DNA of 64,000 nt. Origin: Oreocharis arfaki (Eukaryota > Chordata > Aves > Passeriformes > Paramythiidae). Within the stretch, counting starts at the first letter, position 1, and the number at the start of each line of letters is the position of its first letter. Positions 12,815 through 26,100 of the stretch are shown in pieces. The notes below the pieces were generated by a model, which saw nothing but the letters and a program-made list of their open reading frames with translations, was not told the DNA's origin and made no database searches. The translations under genes and the position numbers were made by a program. Location of the stretch: positions 157,641 to 221,640 of the forward strand of contig VZRR01012731.1 of the NCBI GenBank assembly GCA_013398015.1, in the 5' to 3' direction.

Positions 12815-13420
12815 AAATATAACTAGGGGCAACCAACATGGGTTTATAGAAAATTCACCCCCACTGAACTGTATTCCTACTTTTCTCTGAGGAAATTGCA
12901 TATACCATTGTTAAATATAATAAAGCTGGTACAATATCCTTGAGATCCTGGAAGGCAGTTTCCCTTCTATCATGTGGCACTATGATTAAAGAACTTGTTT
13001 GGCATAAAAATAAGATAGCAGTCATTAAACAGACTATAAATGACCTATCAGACTGGTTCCAAAACACAGTTGAGAACTAGAAGTGATTGGGGTTTTTTAT
13101 AGTATGTTTGTACCAAGATCCTGGAGGGCGTGTGGCATCAGGATATTTTTAGTCAATAAGCTGGAAGAAAACATCAAACATTTTACAAAAGTCGCCAAGT
13201 CCTGGAGAGGGGCGAATCACAAAAAAGGGGACTGCTGATCTCGAGCACTCCTGATGGCTCAGAGGGTTGCACAAACACAGACTGGGTTTGCTTTAGCACA
13301 GGGAAGGGAAGGTCAGTTCCTGCACTTCTGCAGGGAGACCAGCAGTAGATCTGCTGTGGAGGACTTTGTCCCAGGAAGCAGCGACTTCCTGGAGAGCTCT
13401 GAACTCAGGGTAGCTGAGGA
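12815..13420 (+). mobile_element. Ancient CR1/L3-type LINE fragment, degraded
   Basis: Sequence from about 12828 (AACCAACATGGGTTTATAG) follows the order of the CR1/L3 reverse transcriptase region seen across amniotes. A piece around 12980-13080 corresponds to the 'attaaacagactataaatgac' part of that region, and a 'ctggaagaaaacatcaaac' piece lies at 13161-13179. Stops and indels prevent any intact frame. The match rests on remembered family structure and was not aligned, so the ends are uncertain, especially the 3' end. Confidence 0.65.
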
Positions 13421-16400
13421 GCTGCACGTGAACTCCCACTGCACATCTTAGGGTTGACATGTAGAGGCAAGGTGGGTACACCTCAGTCCTGCCTGCTTTA
13501 TCCTCCAGTTTCCATGAAAGCCCTGTGCTGTCAAAGGTCCCATTATGTGTTCTCCACGACCCCTAAATCATCAAATTAGAAAAAGAGTGTTTATTTTCTG
13601 GTTCAAAAGCCAGCTTACCTTAATGACCACCTGCCAGCTTGAATGAAGAAGGTGACAAAGTACCCCCCAGAAGTGTCTTCTTACCTTGTACTGATCGCAT
13701 GAGATTGCCCATCTCCACGTGTGCTGCTGGTATGTCATTTTAAGGCCTTAAATCTGCTCATCTCCAGCCCACCTCCCAAAAATAATTTATGATTTGTGAG
13801 GTAGCCCAGAAAGCAGTGTCACCAGTAGTGAAGTGCTGCATCATCCAGAAGATTCTTCCCCAGCATGAGGATGCCAGCAGCCTCCTGTTTGGAACTGCAC
13901 CCTTTCAACTCTGTTGGAGCACAAACAACAATCCTGGAGAGCTGCTGATGAACCTGCAAAGACTTCCAAACAGCCACCTGCCAACAACACACTTGAAAGA
14001 GACCCCCAAAACTACAGAGGCTCCTGCAAATTCTCTGAGGTGCTATTTGGTGCTTACATGGCCATGCCTATCAAAAGCCATGTCACTGTGCTTACAAGTG
14101 GATTTTAATTTAGCTGGAGACAAACACTTGCATGAACAGGTCTCCCTGAGGCCAAAGACCATTCAGTGATGAATCTCAGATGTCAAAGGCTGGAACCACC
14201 TCAGTGGACTGGTAGAGTCCAGTGCTGTTGCACTCTTTGAATGTCAAAGCATGGAAAACATGGATGTCTTAGAAATATCTGTCCTGGGAAAACCAAAGTC
14301 TGCAAAGAATTTAAGGAAGGGTTCTTTGTTTAAGGAAAGGATGCCCGAACTTGTCTGGGCAGAAAGGTTTTATTCATGGAACAACAGAAAAAAAATAAAC
14401 AATGTAGGGTTTCTCCTAGTGCAGGGAAACGGGCAGGCTCAGGCTGGGACTTCTAGAGGTAGCATTTAATCTACAATGTGTCCCTGAGAGAGAAGATAGA
14501 GCTTCTGTAGACTGCCATGAAAGGAGATCTGTGGAACTGCCAAGAGATTCTGATGATCCAGGCCCAACTCTCCCTTTTAGGCAAGGTATTTAACACTGAC
14601 AAAAGTAAAGATGGTTGTAGGCAGACCAGGCATCCCTGACCTATGGAAACCACTGCCATAGGCTGGGCCTGAGCCCTGAAAGACTGCATTTATTCACCCA
14701 AGAGGTTTCAACAGCTGCATGTTTGCCACAGGGAGCGGAATGGGCTTCTTGGGAAATCCGGGCAGCAAAGTCCCCATGCAGCAGGGACTGTGTGTTCTTA
14801 ATGACTCATTAACTCAGCTGTTTTGCACAGCAATAAACCCAAGATAAGGAAATAGCCAAGAGCAGCCCAGATTGCCGGAGAGGGGTGGGGTAGAGCAGAG
14901 GTCCCTGCTTCAGGTCCTGACAAAACCTTTCACTTTTACTCCTCACAACCAGATCTCCTTCTCAGTGGAGTCATCGACAGCCAGAGGCAGTTCTGGTACC
15001 ACTGGAAACAAAACCAGGGAGTGGGGCCGTGGCATATTTCTGGCAAGAGCCATCAAGGCGAAAAGCTGTAAGGACTGGAGAAAGTCTCCTGGGGCCCCCC
15101 TGTGCGAGCACAGCCGTCCTGGCCGTGTGCTGGCCTGCAGTGATAACATTGTGTGCCGAGGTTGGCACACAGTCCAGGTGAAGTCACAAGAGGAAAAGCT
15201 TCCCACCCCGGCACAGCCTCGGCAGTCACATCCACAGATCCTCGCACGCCCCACCCAGCCAGCCCTGCTGCCCGCGGGGACACGCTGCCCTGCCCGGGTT
15301 CCCTCTGCTGCCCTGGGCTAGGGCTGGCTCACAAGTGGCCATTGTGTTTCCTAGGAAGTCCTGTTACTGTTAGAGCAAGGACCTGGCCATGCTGGCTGTG
15401 TGCGAAGGCTCAGAGCCTCTTCTGGCACCTCTTGATGCTCTCTCAACCTCCACCTGCATCAGCACCCATCCTTCTCCTGCTCTCAGACCTCATTTCTGAT
15501 GGTACATTGCACCTCTGATTCTTCCACGGGCACAGACTTGGCCTCTGACGAAGTTTAAGTCTGTGGGGAGTAAGGTAAGAAATGAAGCAAAACCCATCTT
15601 GGTTCCATGGCATCATGGGAATACAGCTTTTCCACCAAAAAAAAAAAAATGAGGTGAGGTAGCAGAAGGAAAAACTCATTCTAGTTTGGCTCAGAAATAC
15701 AAGACAGTAACTGTTCAAGGTTTGAAGTTTGAAATGGATGACAGAGCCATCTAGGAATGCCTTGATTTGGCCAGAGGAGAATTAAAGCAACACTGATAGA
15801 TGACAATTAGTACCTCATCACTGACCACCTCAGTGGACACCAATGAAGCCTCATTTACTGTGGGATATCACTTCAGCATAATCCAATAAAAAGGGGAACC
15901 AAGCACAGGTGAGTGTTTGCACAGGGCAGGGTGAAAAGGAGCAATGCCTGGGCTGACAGGGGATGCCTTTTGCACTTGCCCTGAGGTCCCAGTTCTCAAC
16001 CCCAGAGCTGCCAACAGCTGTGAGCCAACATCTGACTCTAATGCCAGAAAGAAGTGGCATGGTCATCCAGACCCACATCTTCAAAAACTTGCGTCAGAAA
16101 ACTTGGCAGAAATCCTTCCCATCTCTACAAGGGTCCACTTGGTGACAAGAATCCCGCCACAACTTAAAAGCGTCCTGGGAAGGATCCTCCAAAAGCCTCA
16201 CTGAGTTTTCTCTGGTGGTTAATTACAGATGATGTTAAAAAATAGTGCTTTTCCTCATTTCATTTTTTGGGGCCTTTTTAATCCAGTTACATATTCCTGG
16301 TTTTGGATCTTAGTGCCCCTCAGTCTGCTAGACTATAGGGAGTTTGTTCTCCTTGTAAGTATATCCAAACACTGAAAAAAGTTAGCCTTCAGCTTTCCCT

Positions 16401-18550
16401 TTTCCCTCCAGCTCTTCAACCTTCTTTACTGGAAGGCAGGCTTCCAATCCTTTAACACCCTCAGGCATTGTCCCTGAAACCTCTTCCATCCAGGAATCAC
16501 CAACAAAAGCACTAAACAGAGTACATGGGAAGTGACACACACGCTCAGCCCTTCCTAGAACCCTTCAGTTTATTTACTGAAATCTACGTGAATTCTCCCA
16601 GCTACAGCATCCTCCTGGAATTTTGTAGTCAGCCAGCGAGCTGCCCCCACTCCTTCCCGAGACAAACTTGCCAGCTGATAAATGGAGCCTGTATTCCTTA
16701 TTCTTTGACATGTGACTTACAGCAGCTAATGTTATGCTTGGCCCCATCTTTCTGAGTCATCCAGACTATTGCAGTAATGTTTTTTTGGTTTGTGGTTGGG
16801 ATTTTTTTTTTTTTTTAGGCAGATCACTGATTTTTGAGTCATTCCTACTGATCAGTTACTATCTTGCTGTCTTGCTCAATAGCATTCAGCCACAAATTAC
16901 CAGCTTTCCAATGTTTACTCCTCCTTACAATGACACATCTCCACCCATTTGAGCACTGATGGGTTTCCCGTAAAGTCTTAACATCTGCATTGCAAAAAAA
17001 CAGCAACAACAAGCCTCTCTAGAAGCACTGTAGCAGCACCATCTATTGCTGGCTCAGCCTACCTCGAGTAATTTGATGGTAAGAGCTTTAAGTAAAGTCA
17101 ACATTTGATAAGTGTCTCTGTAGAGCCTACCACAAGCAGGCCCCTAATGAAGAAAGTCTTCCCCTCTCTGGCTGGGACAAAAAACAAGCTTAAGCACACT
17201 CTCAGCTCCATCCTGTGTCAGAAGAGCCAGTCTCAATGCACACTGAAATACAGGATTTCCACTGGACTGGGCACCAGGAAGATGCATGACCCGCACCAGG
17301 GGAGGTGAAACAGGAGCTTAGGCAGTCATAGTTTTCTTTATGCTGTTGTAAACTCAAACCTCTTCTCACATCATCTTTTCAGTTGTTAAATACACAAATA
17401 TGGGATTGCATTCCCATGCCTGGTTGCCTCAGGGGCAGTATACAAATTACAAATAAGCAAATATATGGATTCCTTGACTTCGAAGGGATTTTTTAAGGTT
17501 AACTACTTAACCTCTAATTACACCAACACTGGCTGGCTAATGAATAAGGTGAGGCAACACCCTTTGCTGGTAAGATTCACAATGAAAAAAGGAATTTCAT
17601 CCCAGGGAGGAGAAGGGCTCATGGATCTGGCATTTTACCATGCAGATTTCCCATCTGGGACACAGTGACATAGTCTGTGCCTACAGGAACGTCTGAACCT
17701 TCACATTTCACTGTAGGATCACTGAACTGGGAGGTATGAAATCCAATGGCTTTGCTCAGTATAAACAAAGGGTTCAGGTGAAACAAGTCCTACCTGGACA
17801 GGCACTTTCCCCCCACTGTCATAGCTGATGAATGGGAGAACAACCTACCTCCCACAAGATTTCATTTTAGCTATAAGGGGCATTTCTGTTCCTGCATCAT
17901 CCAAGTGGTTTGCACTTTAGTAACTTTCACTTCAGTCCCCTGACTAGGACCAGGCAAAACAGAGCAATGTCTTACAAATAATTCCAAAGCACCAACACCC
18001 TGCATACTCTGCACCCCAAGGAGTGGCTGTGGCCCGTGGTGACAGACCCACGGAGATTTTTAATGCAAAGAGCCTACTAATGTGAAGCCAAGAACAGCTT
18101 CAGAGACTCAAGCTGCAGCACCACTGTCTTCAAGCTAGCAAGGGGGCTGAGGATAAACACAGCATCCATGACTACTGCATGTGGCACTCGCCCTGTGATC
18201 CACAAAGTAAAATACCAAATGCATTCCCTTGCTCATATCAACCTTCACATTACTTTGGGGAATACAGGCTTGCTCAGAAATCTGATACAGAGGAGCCAGA
18301 ACATGCTGGAGCCACAGCACCACCCCCCAGATGAATTCAGGATAGTTATATAGGTGATAAATTCTACTCTCATTGAGAGAGCAGCAGGGCATGGGGACCC
18401 ATCATTTGTGTACTTGCCCCCACAGAGGCTCTTAGCCTAGCTAGCTGAAAAAATACAGTGTTTATGGAGTGTATTTAATGGCTGAGCCACTTCTCCATTG
18501 TACAAAACAATGCTAATAGTTCTCCCACCTTTGCCTACTTTTTTTTTGTC
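13421..18550. other. Intergenic sequence, no gene recognised
   Basis: Several ORFs of 60-149 codons occur, including 14872-15321 on the plus strand with shadow ORFs on the minus strand over the same GC-richer interval (about 15050-15310). None shows a domain, and no exon-like pairing of acceptor and donor with a shared frame was seen. A T-run occurs at 16803-16817 and an A-run at 15638-15650. Confidence 0.45.
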
Positions 18551-18883
18551 TTTCCTGCTTACTTTTTGTTTTGACTCCTTCCTCTCTCTCTCTGCTTCAG
18601 CTTGATTGGACTTTGATTTCTTCTTTGCCCCATGACTCTGTGTTCAATACTATCTTCTTGGATCATCTACACCAGTAGTACTGGGCACTTCTGTCCCCTC
18701 AACTGATGGGCTTCATCCTCCCCACAAAAGCATATCCCAGTAGTATTAGACCTGTTCAAGACAGCAGACAACTCCTGACTACTGTTAGATCCTTATTGTT
18801 TCATACAGGAAGAGCCTGTTTATAGCCTGGAGCTTGCAAGGAATTTGAAATGCCTTCTCCTTCCACTTGGAGGGCAAGCAGCT
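18551..18883 (+). repeat. First copy of a 333-bp direct duplication abutting a single N
   Basis: This segment, starting TTTCCTGCTTACTTTTTG and ending AGGGCAAGCAGCT, reappears at 18885-19219 immediately after the single N at 18884. The copies differ visibly only by one extra CT unit in a CT repeat. A near-identical tandem copy joined by exactly one N is the usual appearance of two overlapping contigs placed end to end without merging. I treat it as an assembly artefact and not as biology. Confidence 0.9.
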
Positions 18884-18884
18884 N
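18884..18884. other. Single-N assembly junction
   Basis: One undetermined base separates the two copies of the duplicated 333/335-bp segment. It breaks a minus-strand ORF at 18820-19002, which therefore has no meaning. Confidence 0.95.
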
Positions 18885-19219
18885 TTTCCTGCTTACTTTT
18901 TGTTTTGACTCCTTCCTCTCTCTCTCTCTGCTTCAGCTTGATTGGACTTTGATTTCTTCTTTGCCCCATGACTCTGTGTTCAATACTATCTTCTTGGATC
19001 ATCTACACCAGTAGTACTGGGCACTTCTGTCCCCTCAACTGATGGGCTTCATCCTCCCCACAAAAGCATATCCCAGTAGTATTAGACCTGTTCAAGACAG
19101 CAGACAACTCCTGACTACTGTTAGATCCTTATTGTTTCATACAGGAAGAGCCTGTTTATAGCCTGGAGCTTGCAAGGAATTTGAAATGCCTTCTCCTTCC
19201 ACTTGGAGGGCAAGCAGCT
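18885..19219 (+). repeat. Second copy of the N-flanking duplication
   Basis: It repeats 18551-18883 with two extra bases in the CT-repeat portion. The flanking sequence continues uniquely after 19219. The true genome probably holds one copy, so local coordinates are inflated by about 335 bases. Confidence 0.9.
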
Positions 19220-22200
19220 GAAGAGAGCAGGAATCCTGCCTCCCCTCACAAATGTCTTGGCATTCCAGATATCAGCCTTACCTTTAGATCCTGCAGCCCA
19301 GCAAATGTGCTATCATATATCCCAGTGTTTACCCAGCCCGTGCAATCTGATAGGCCACCTATATTGAAGGGGGTGATTAACATCTAAGAAGGGATGGGAG
19401 GTGAACTTCCACACACCCATGATGTATTTTTGGAAGGGCAAGGCAAAGTCAGAGGGTCTTAACTAAGCTCTTTGATCATTTAAGCTTCTGGTTACCAAAT
19501 AACCACCAGTATCCTTTCCATAAAGGCATTTATTCTTAGCTGCACGAATTCCCATCCCCATTTCTGCAACATTAGTGTGTACTCCTAAGCTACATCTTTC
19601 CTCCCAGCGACCCCATCATCCCCCAGCAGCTCCAATAACCCATTCCCCAAATGCTCTCCTTCTCCTGGCTGAAAACATACCGTGCATCTTGCTTGCTGCA
19701 CCCTTCTCTCACCTTCTACAACATCCCAATCACTTGACGTGAGCAGCCAGGAGGACACACTTTGAGAACTGCCACTTTTAAGACTTCCACACAAAGAAAG
19801 TAAGAGAATCTACTTAATTCATGGACTTGTCATAGCTTCTCTCATTCCCCTGACAGTTGTACAGCTGTTACATTCACATCTGCTGCTAACTAGACTCGTT
19901 TTTAGCAAAGCACAGCAGGAGCTGAAGAAACCTAATTCTGGTAACATTATAATACCAGAAGTATTCCCCCACTTTCATTAACTTCATGCTCTTCTTTTTA
20001 TTTTCTCCATTCCTTTTTCTTCCTCCTCCTCCTCCCTTTTTTGCTGGCATGGTGAACTGTTTCACTAGGTCAGCAGCAAACAGGAACAGCTCAGCTGGTG
20101 GCTCACATCCCTTCACTGCCGCACTAAGAGTGCAGGTGGCTGGCACTGGGTGCCTCAGAAGAGCACCAGCAAATACCAGCACCCTTAGGGTGCTTTTCCA
20201 CATCAGATATCCATGGAAAAACAGTGGCTGAGGGCATGACTTCATAAGGACATGGATATCTCACACCGATCTGTAGCACGTGTATCCATCTGAAAATGGG
20301 ACTCTCCACCTTGCTGTCCCTCCTGGTCAATGTACAAAATGCAGGGGGGGCTGTCATAAAGCAGTCCAGAAAAACATAAATAAAATTACAGTAAGTCAGG
20401 CTGGTGGTGATGTGGCCCAATAGGTCACTAATTAGGACATTTCACTAGAATGTGGGGAAAAAAGAAGAAAAAAAGTCAAGTTCAACATTTTCTCCATTTT
20501 ACCTCGAGTGTCTTGGACAAAAGGCTCTGCCCTTCAGGCTGGAGCACATTCTAGAATGAAATTCACTCAGATCTGACAAGGAAGCTGTTTAAAATTTCAA
20601 AGGAAAACCTGTATGAGATCTAGCCCTGACAGAGGGAGAGGCAGAGGGATCCCAGCCTACGGATCCCAGCAGACTGAGGTAAGAACTAGATACCAAGTTC
20701 CTCAGGCTGTTACAAAATACAGACTTAAAGGACACTACGGACAGAGCCCAGAGACGAGGTGGCATCAGCAGCACTGGGAATCCGAGTACTGCTCTCAAAG
20801 GGCTAACAGTGGGTGCCAGGTGGCACACTGGCACTCAAACACCTTAGTATTCCCTTGCCTAATTCCTAGGTGGGTGGACAATCAAGTATTCATGTCAAGG
20901 GGAATTAGTTATTCACTGTTTTCAAGGTGTTGCGGTCTCAATCCTGCCTAGTATGAACAGAGTCAAAAAAAAAAAACCAAATAAAGATGACCAACAGTGT
21001 TGAAGTGCAGTGTAATAAATTTTGAAAGCTTGGAAAAGAGGCATAAAGGAGCTTTTCAAACAGCCAGTATAGACAAAAAGTCAGGTTTCAGAGGAAAAAA
21101 TGGTGAGATTTTACAGGTTAGTATGCAAGGCAGAGCTTAGATACAGTAAAAGGTGGGGGAATCTGAGTGTCATTGTCAGGGAGAAGAGCAAAAGTTCTGG
21201 GGGTGATGAAGAGTGGTCTTGGGAAAAGGCCCAGGTTTCCCACACAGAGTTCCAGATGTTGGCGGGGGATGATGGAAGGATGGAGAAATGGTGAGACACC
21301 GAAACAAAGAGATGCTAGCACAAGATGTTGGGCAGAAGCAAAAGAAAGCAGAAGAGAGAATAGTTCAAAAGCACAGAAAAGATCAAAGTTGGTGGGGAAA
21401 AAGTAAGAGACTCCTAAAGGTGACTGAGGCAACACTAGATCTTCCTGTGAGAAGAGCTTTGGGACTATGATTTTGAAAATAAACTTTGAGGTATCCCAGC
21501 AAGTATTGGAGAGTAAGAACTTGGCAAGGCTCATGTGAATACAGGGAATACGGAAGGAGTTTGTTCCAGTCTGCAAGTTTGCAGCATGTGGAAGCGATTA
21601 CAGGGATGATTCCAAGAGCAGTGCTACATCAGAGATCTGGGATAATAACATTCAATGAATAGCATAGTACAGAGTAGAGCTGTAGCCAAAAAAGAAAAAA
21701 AAATATGCCGGGAGCTGCATAAGCCTATTTTCTGAAGAGGATGTAAAAGTAGAACAGAAAGTCAAATTGAAACCTTTCATTGCTTTCACTGCAAGTTTCT
21801 GTTGTTAATGATAATTCCTCCCTCTAAAGAAGTCCCTTGTTTCACCTTTAATCATTTCAAATATTTGGACCAGTAAAGGTGAAATCAAAACTTCAACCAT
21901 GAAAAAAAGCGGAGGATTTTGACCTCAGGTTCGGTGGTAAAAACTTTAGAAGTTTTTCTCCAGCAAGGAACTCTGACATCATGGATTTTCTCTCCAATTC
22001 AGGAAGAGGGGGACTAACTTAGAGATCCTTTTAAAAATACATTGAAAAAAAATTAAAAATAAAGCATTCTTAAACATTTAAATTTCACACTCAGAAAATT
22101 CTTCTTTCCAGCCAGCCAGGTTTCATTGTTCTCCTGCAGTGGCAAGACACTGTACACCAGTTACAGGTTTCAGAAATTACATACCTGCTCAGTTGATGCT

Positions 22201-22639
22201 CAGGGTTTTATTTTCAGGGGCCCTTAGTTCAAACCCATCAAGAGGACTCTCCCAAGTGTATCACTGAAAGTTGCTCACCTGCAAAAAAAAAAAAAAAAAA
22301 AGAAAAAAAAGAAATTAATTAAAACCACCTTTGAAAATTGCTGCGGGCCCACAGATAGGCCTACCCTAGAGGTAATGTAGCAATAACACTTTGGAAAATA
22401 ATATCCTTTTCTACTGATAATTAAGGTTTGTACCAGAACTGCTTAGGTGCTTAATACCCCAAGAGAGAGAAACATTATTACTGGGGAAGAAAGAGAAAAA
22501 AAAGACTAAAAAAAAACAAACAAACAAAAAAAAACCCTGGGCATTCCTTCCCGAGTCTATTGTTTATAGCTCTGAGAGCTAACATCCTGCAATCACTTCA
22601 CATGGCTTACGCTTCCAACTCTGCGGGGTATGGGAAAGT
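19220..22639. other. Intergenic sequence with A-rich tracts, no gene recognised
   Basis: No coding exon is recognised. A 19-base A-run lies at 22283-22301, followed by a shorter A-run to 22310, and an A-rich AAAC-type simple repeat lies at about 22495-22536. The minus-strand ORF of 152 codons at 21118-21576 lacks any domain and is opposed by ORFs on the other strand. Confidence 0.45.
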
Positions 22640-23110
22640 CACAGCGAGCCCAACTTTTGCAAACCAAACTCTAACCTAAAATTCACGTGCTGCCGTGCCA
22701 GTCCCATGGGATACACCTTGGGGATGATCCCGCCCTCGCCTTGCCCCAGGTTAGGATGTTCCTTTGTTACCTTGCTCTGCCCTGGAGCCTCGGGCTGGTG
22801 GCTGGCGGTTCAGGCTCCCATGCTCTGCAAGGTTTTGTGCAGGGCTGCTCAGCAGACCGCCCCGGCCGTGGCATTTTATCGGCGCCGCGCGAGGTGAGCG
22901 CAGACACGATAACGAAGCGCTAAAAGTCAACGAGGTGCCACTGACAAGGATTGAAGCCGGGCTCACGCTTCCCCACGGGCCACGTGTGTGGTGACACTGA
23001 GCAGCCCAGGCTCCTTCTCACCAGCTGCTGCCTTGGAAGGAGGCACCTTTCACCCTCTCCTGCCTCCTGTCCATCCATCCATCTCATCTCCGCTGGAAGC
23101 TGTCACGGCG
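22640..23110 (+). promoter_or_regulatory. CpG-rich patch containing a strong splice donor: candidate non-coding first exon/promoter
   Basis: Between about 22845 and 22990 I count 17 CpG dinucleotides in roughly 145 bases, far above the surroundings. Inside it the plus strand carries GCGAG|GTGAGC, a textbook splice donor, with the exon end at 22893. A TTTTATC element sits 20 bases upstream. Together these look like a CpG-type promoter with a first exon spliced toward higher coordinates, the direction of GJA5 some 29 kb away. It could equally start an unannotated non-coding RNA, or be coincidence. No ORF here encodes anything recognisable. Confidence 0.3.
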
Positions 23111-26100
23111 CCAGCCCTGCAGGGAACAACTTTTTTCTTATGAGCGCCCCGTGGGTTCTTCAGTGAGCATTTAAGAGATTTTTAGTTGCTCAAACACGCT
23201 GATGGACGTGTACCCTGGTCGCTTCATGCCTGCCCACCTCTCCCTCCCAGGGAGGAAAGATTTGCTGCCTGGAGTGGCTGCTTTCCCAGGCAAGCACTCG
23301 CACATGCCTGGTGCAGAGCCCCCAGCAGCATGCCTGGCATACACCCCACAGAGATTAGCCCCCTGCTCAGGCAAGCCCCAAGGCCTGGGAAACCTGCTGT
23401 GACTAACAGCTTGATTAGGACTTAAGTCTTTTTCCACCAGATTTTCAGGGGAAGGTGAAGAAGCTCATAAGAAATTTATTTCTGTTGTGCATCCACAGTC
23501 CCTGAGCTGAGTTCCACACAAGAAGAGGAGGCTTAAGCATATCACAGGGCAATATATGTGTTGTTAGAGCAAAAACATCCTGCATCCATCCTTGCCATGG
23601 TGACCATTAACTCTACATGACAACAGCAGAGACAGCCTAAGTGGCCACAGACTGATCCAAGTGTTTCAAAACAACCTGAAATTTGGGAATCCGGACCCAC
23701 ATGTACCAGGGATGCCTCCACTGCCTGGGCTACCACAGCTGGGGCCCAGTAGCTCAAGCAACACCACTCTAGAGAGCAACCAACTCACCACAGCACTGCT
23801 ACCAGGCTCTGACACGCAGCAAACCCCCACAACCTCTACAATGAGCTAAAGGACTCCCTTATATTCCCACGGGGCAGGTGTGGTTGGCTCAGCAGCTTCC
23901 TTTCCCAGCTGGTGCCAGTGAAGCCCTGATGAGCAGCCTCTGCACAGACACCCAGGTCTGAAAAGAAATGTTCAGTTCACCTCCAGGGAGTCCCCACCTG
24001 TGCAAGATTGAGCTGCACTGAGTGTTTTACCAGCCCAGCTGTAAGATCCTCTGGCACCCTGAATTTACAGTCATAGAGAGAAGAGAGAGTCACTTTTTCT
24101 CAGTGTGTGCTTGCTGGAAAACACCTCCTGAGATATCCATGCTTTCTGTTTCCTATTTTTCATAAAGACACCACAGGCAAAAAGAGTCTCTCCCTACTCC
24201 CTGAGATCCAATACAAAAACACATCTCACCAGTGCACCTCACAGGCAGCAGCAGCACAGGCAGATCCTCCTGCTTGCTCCCAGGACAGCAGGCACGGAGG
24301 GTTTAGGGGTGAGAGCTTGGTGCTGGGCCAGGCCAGCCCTCCCCATGCCACACCATGCTTGTGTTGGCAGGCACCACTTCCCGTGATGTGAAAAACACAT
24401 CTGAGGCTCCCAGGAGACTTAAACACTCAGGGCTATCACTAAAGGGAGATGTTTCTTTCCCAGAAGAAACAGATTTCCTATGTGGGAACTCTGTCACACA
24501 CTTAGATGTGGATGTTGACCTGTTTATATTTGCACAGGGGAAGAGGCTGTGGCAGTATCTGTGATGTGAATTGCTGTAAGGATATCTGCAAGCAACAATC
24601 AGGGACTACGTGCAGGAAAGGCCCTGCTCAAGTATCTTGTAGATACTATTTCAGCCTAATTTGAAATTATTTCTCCATTGTCTGTAATTTCTATTTCTCC
24701 CTCCACCCACACCCCTCTCTCTGGTTCCTGACAGACATCCTCAGCTCCTGATTCCTCTGTGCCATCAGCCCTCAGGCGTTTTAGTCGAGAGCCTAGCAAG
24801 CTCCTCACGGACCCCATGGATAGTGGCTGAAGGTCTGCTCCCAGCCTCAGACTGGAGCAGCAAGTTCACCAATCTGGCAGGCTTCTCCCCAGCATTTTCA
24901 CAAGCACTTGCTTACCTTGTTTGAGCTTCAGGGAGTTCAGCCTGGGGTGAAGGGTAGGTCAGCTCTTATCTCGTATCCACACGCGCAAATGTAACCCTCA
25001 CTGGTTCCCTTTGCAGCTCCAACAGTTCCTGCCCAGCAGCACAGCCAGGACCACGCTCTCCCCCTCTGCTGGAGCCTTTCAGTGGGAAGCAAGAAGGGCT
25101 AAAGAGCCACAGAGATGTCCTAGGGATCCCCCAGCCCTAAAGAAAGTCCTGAAGGTCTCTCAGCTTTCTCCTCCGCAGCCTTTGGCGCAGGTGAAGGAGC
25201 AGAGCCACAGTTCCCCCTGCCCCGGTCCAGGCTGGTGAGAGGAGCCCTGGGGTGATGCTCTGGGATGACAGGAGCTGGATGAAACCTCCAAAGAGGACCC
25301 TGCAAGGCCACGTGAGATTCAGCGATTTCAAAAAGCTTCGCTGGCCCCCTTCTCCTTCTGGAAAATGTTTTTAGTGCAGCTGAGGTGGATTCAAGAGTTT
25401 GAGCTACTGGATCTCACAGTTTGTTTAAGCAAATATCACTTTTGTCAATTTTCCAAATGTCTGTTCACACACAGACTGTCTTAGCATCCTGCCAGGGCTC
25501 CAAATATTCATCTATGGAGAAATTTTCTGGAAACTTGTGCCTGCATCCCTGTCTTGCCTTTTGACCAGTTTAAGACCAAACACATAAATACAAGCCCTCA
25601 TGGAAATGTGGGTGTGAAAGACTGCATTCTCTAAAGCCTTGCAGATGTGTGTGATTTAGGGTGCCCTGCTCAGACCACAGTCACCTTGTGCTGACCACAG
25701 CACATCACACTCAGCTCCACATCCAAACTAGCAAATCGTATCTGTATCCCTCACTGCTGGAGGCCGCCACAGGACAAAGGCAGCAAAGCTGAGTGGGGGT
25801 GGTGTGGGAAGGGAACGGTGGAGCAGGCAGAGACACTTGGTCCCGTGTGTTTTCCTTCCTCGAAGATAAAAATTTACCCCAGTCAAATGAAAAATCAGGA
25901 ACAATGCAGGAATTTTAAAGAGGCCCGAGCTGCCACCTGACTCAGCGTCTAGGCAGGATATCGATTAGCGAGGCCATTCTTTATTCCTCTGCTATTGTTC
26001 AAGGCCGGCCTCCCTCATGACAGCACCAGGCGTGGGAACACAGCAGCTTTGGTGTTAAAAAGTGCCTTTATCACCGAGCTGAGGAGAGGGGTCTCTGGGA

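Noticed and set aside
18820..19002. Minus-strand ORF crossing the N at 18884
   Set aside because: It depends on an artefactual junction between duplicated contig ends.
21118..21576. 152-codon minus-strand ORF
   Set aside because: Hydrophobic and serine-rich by base composition (the plus strand is purine-rich); no domain.
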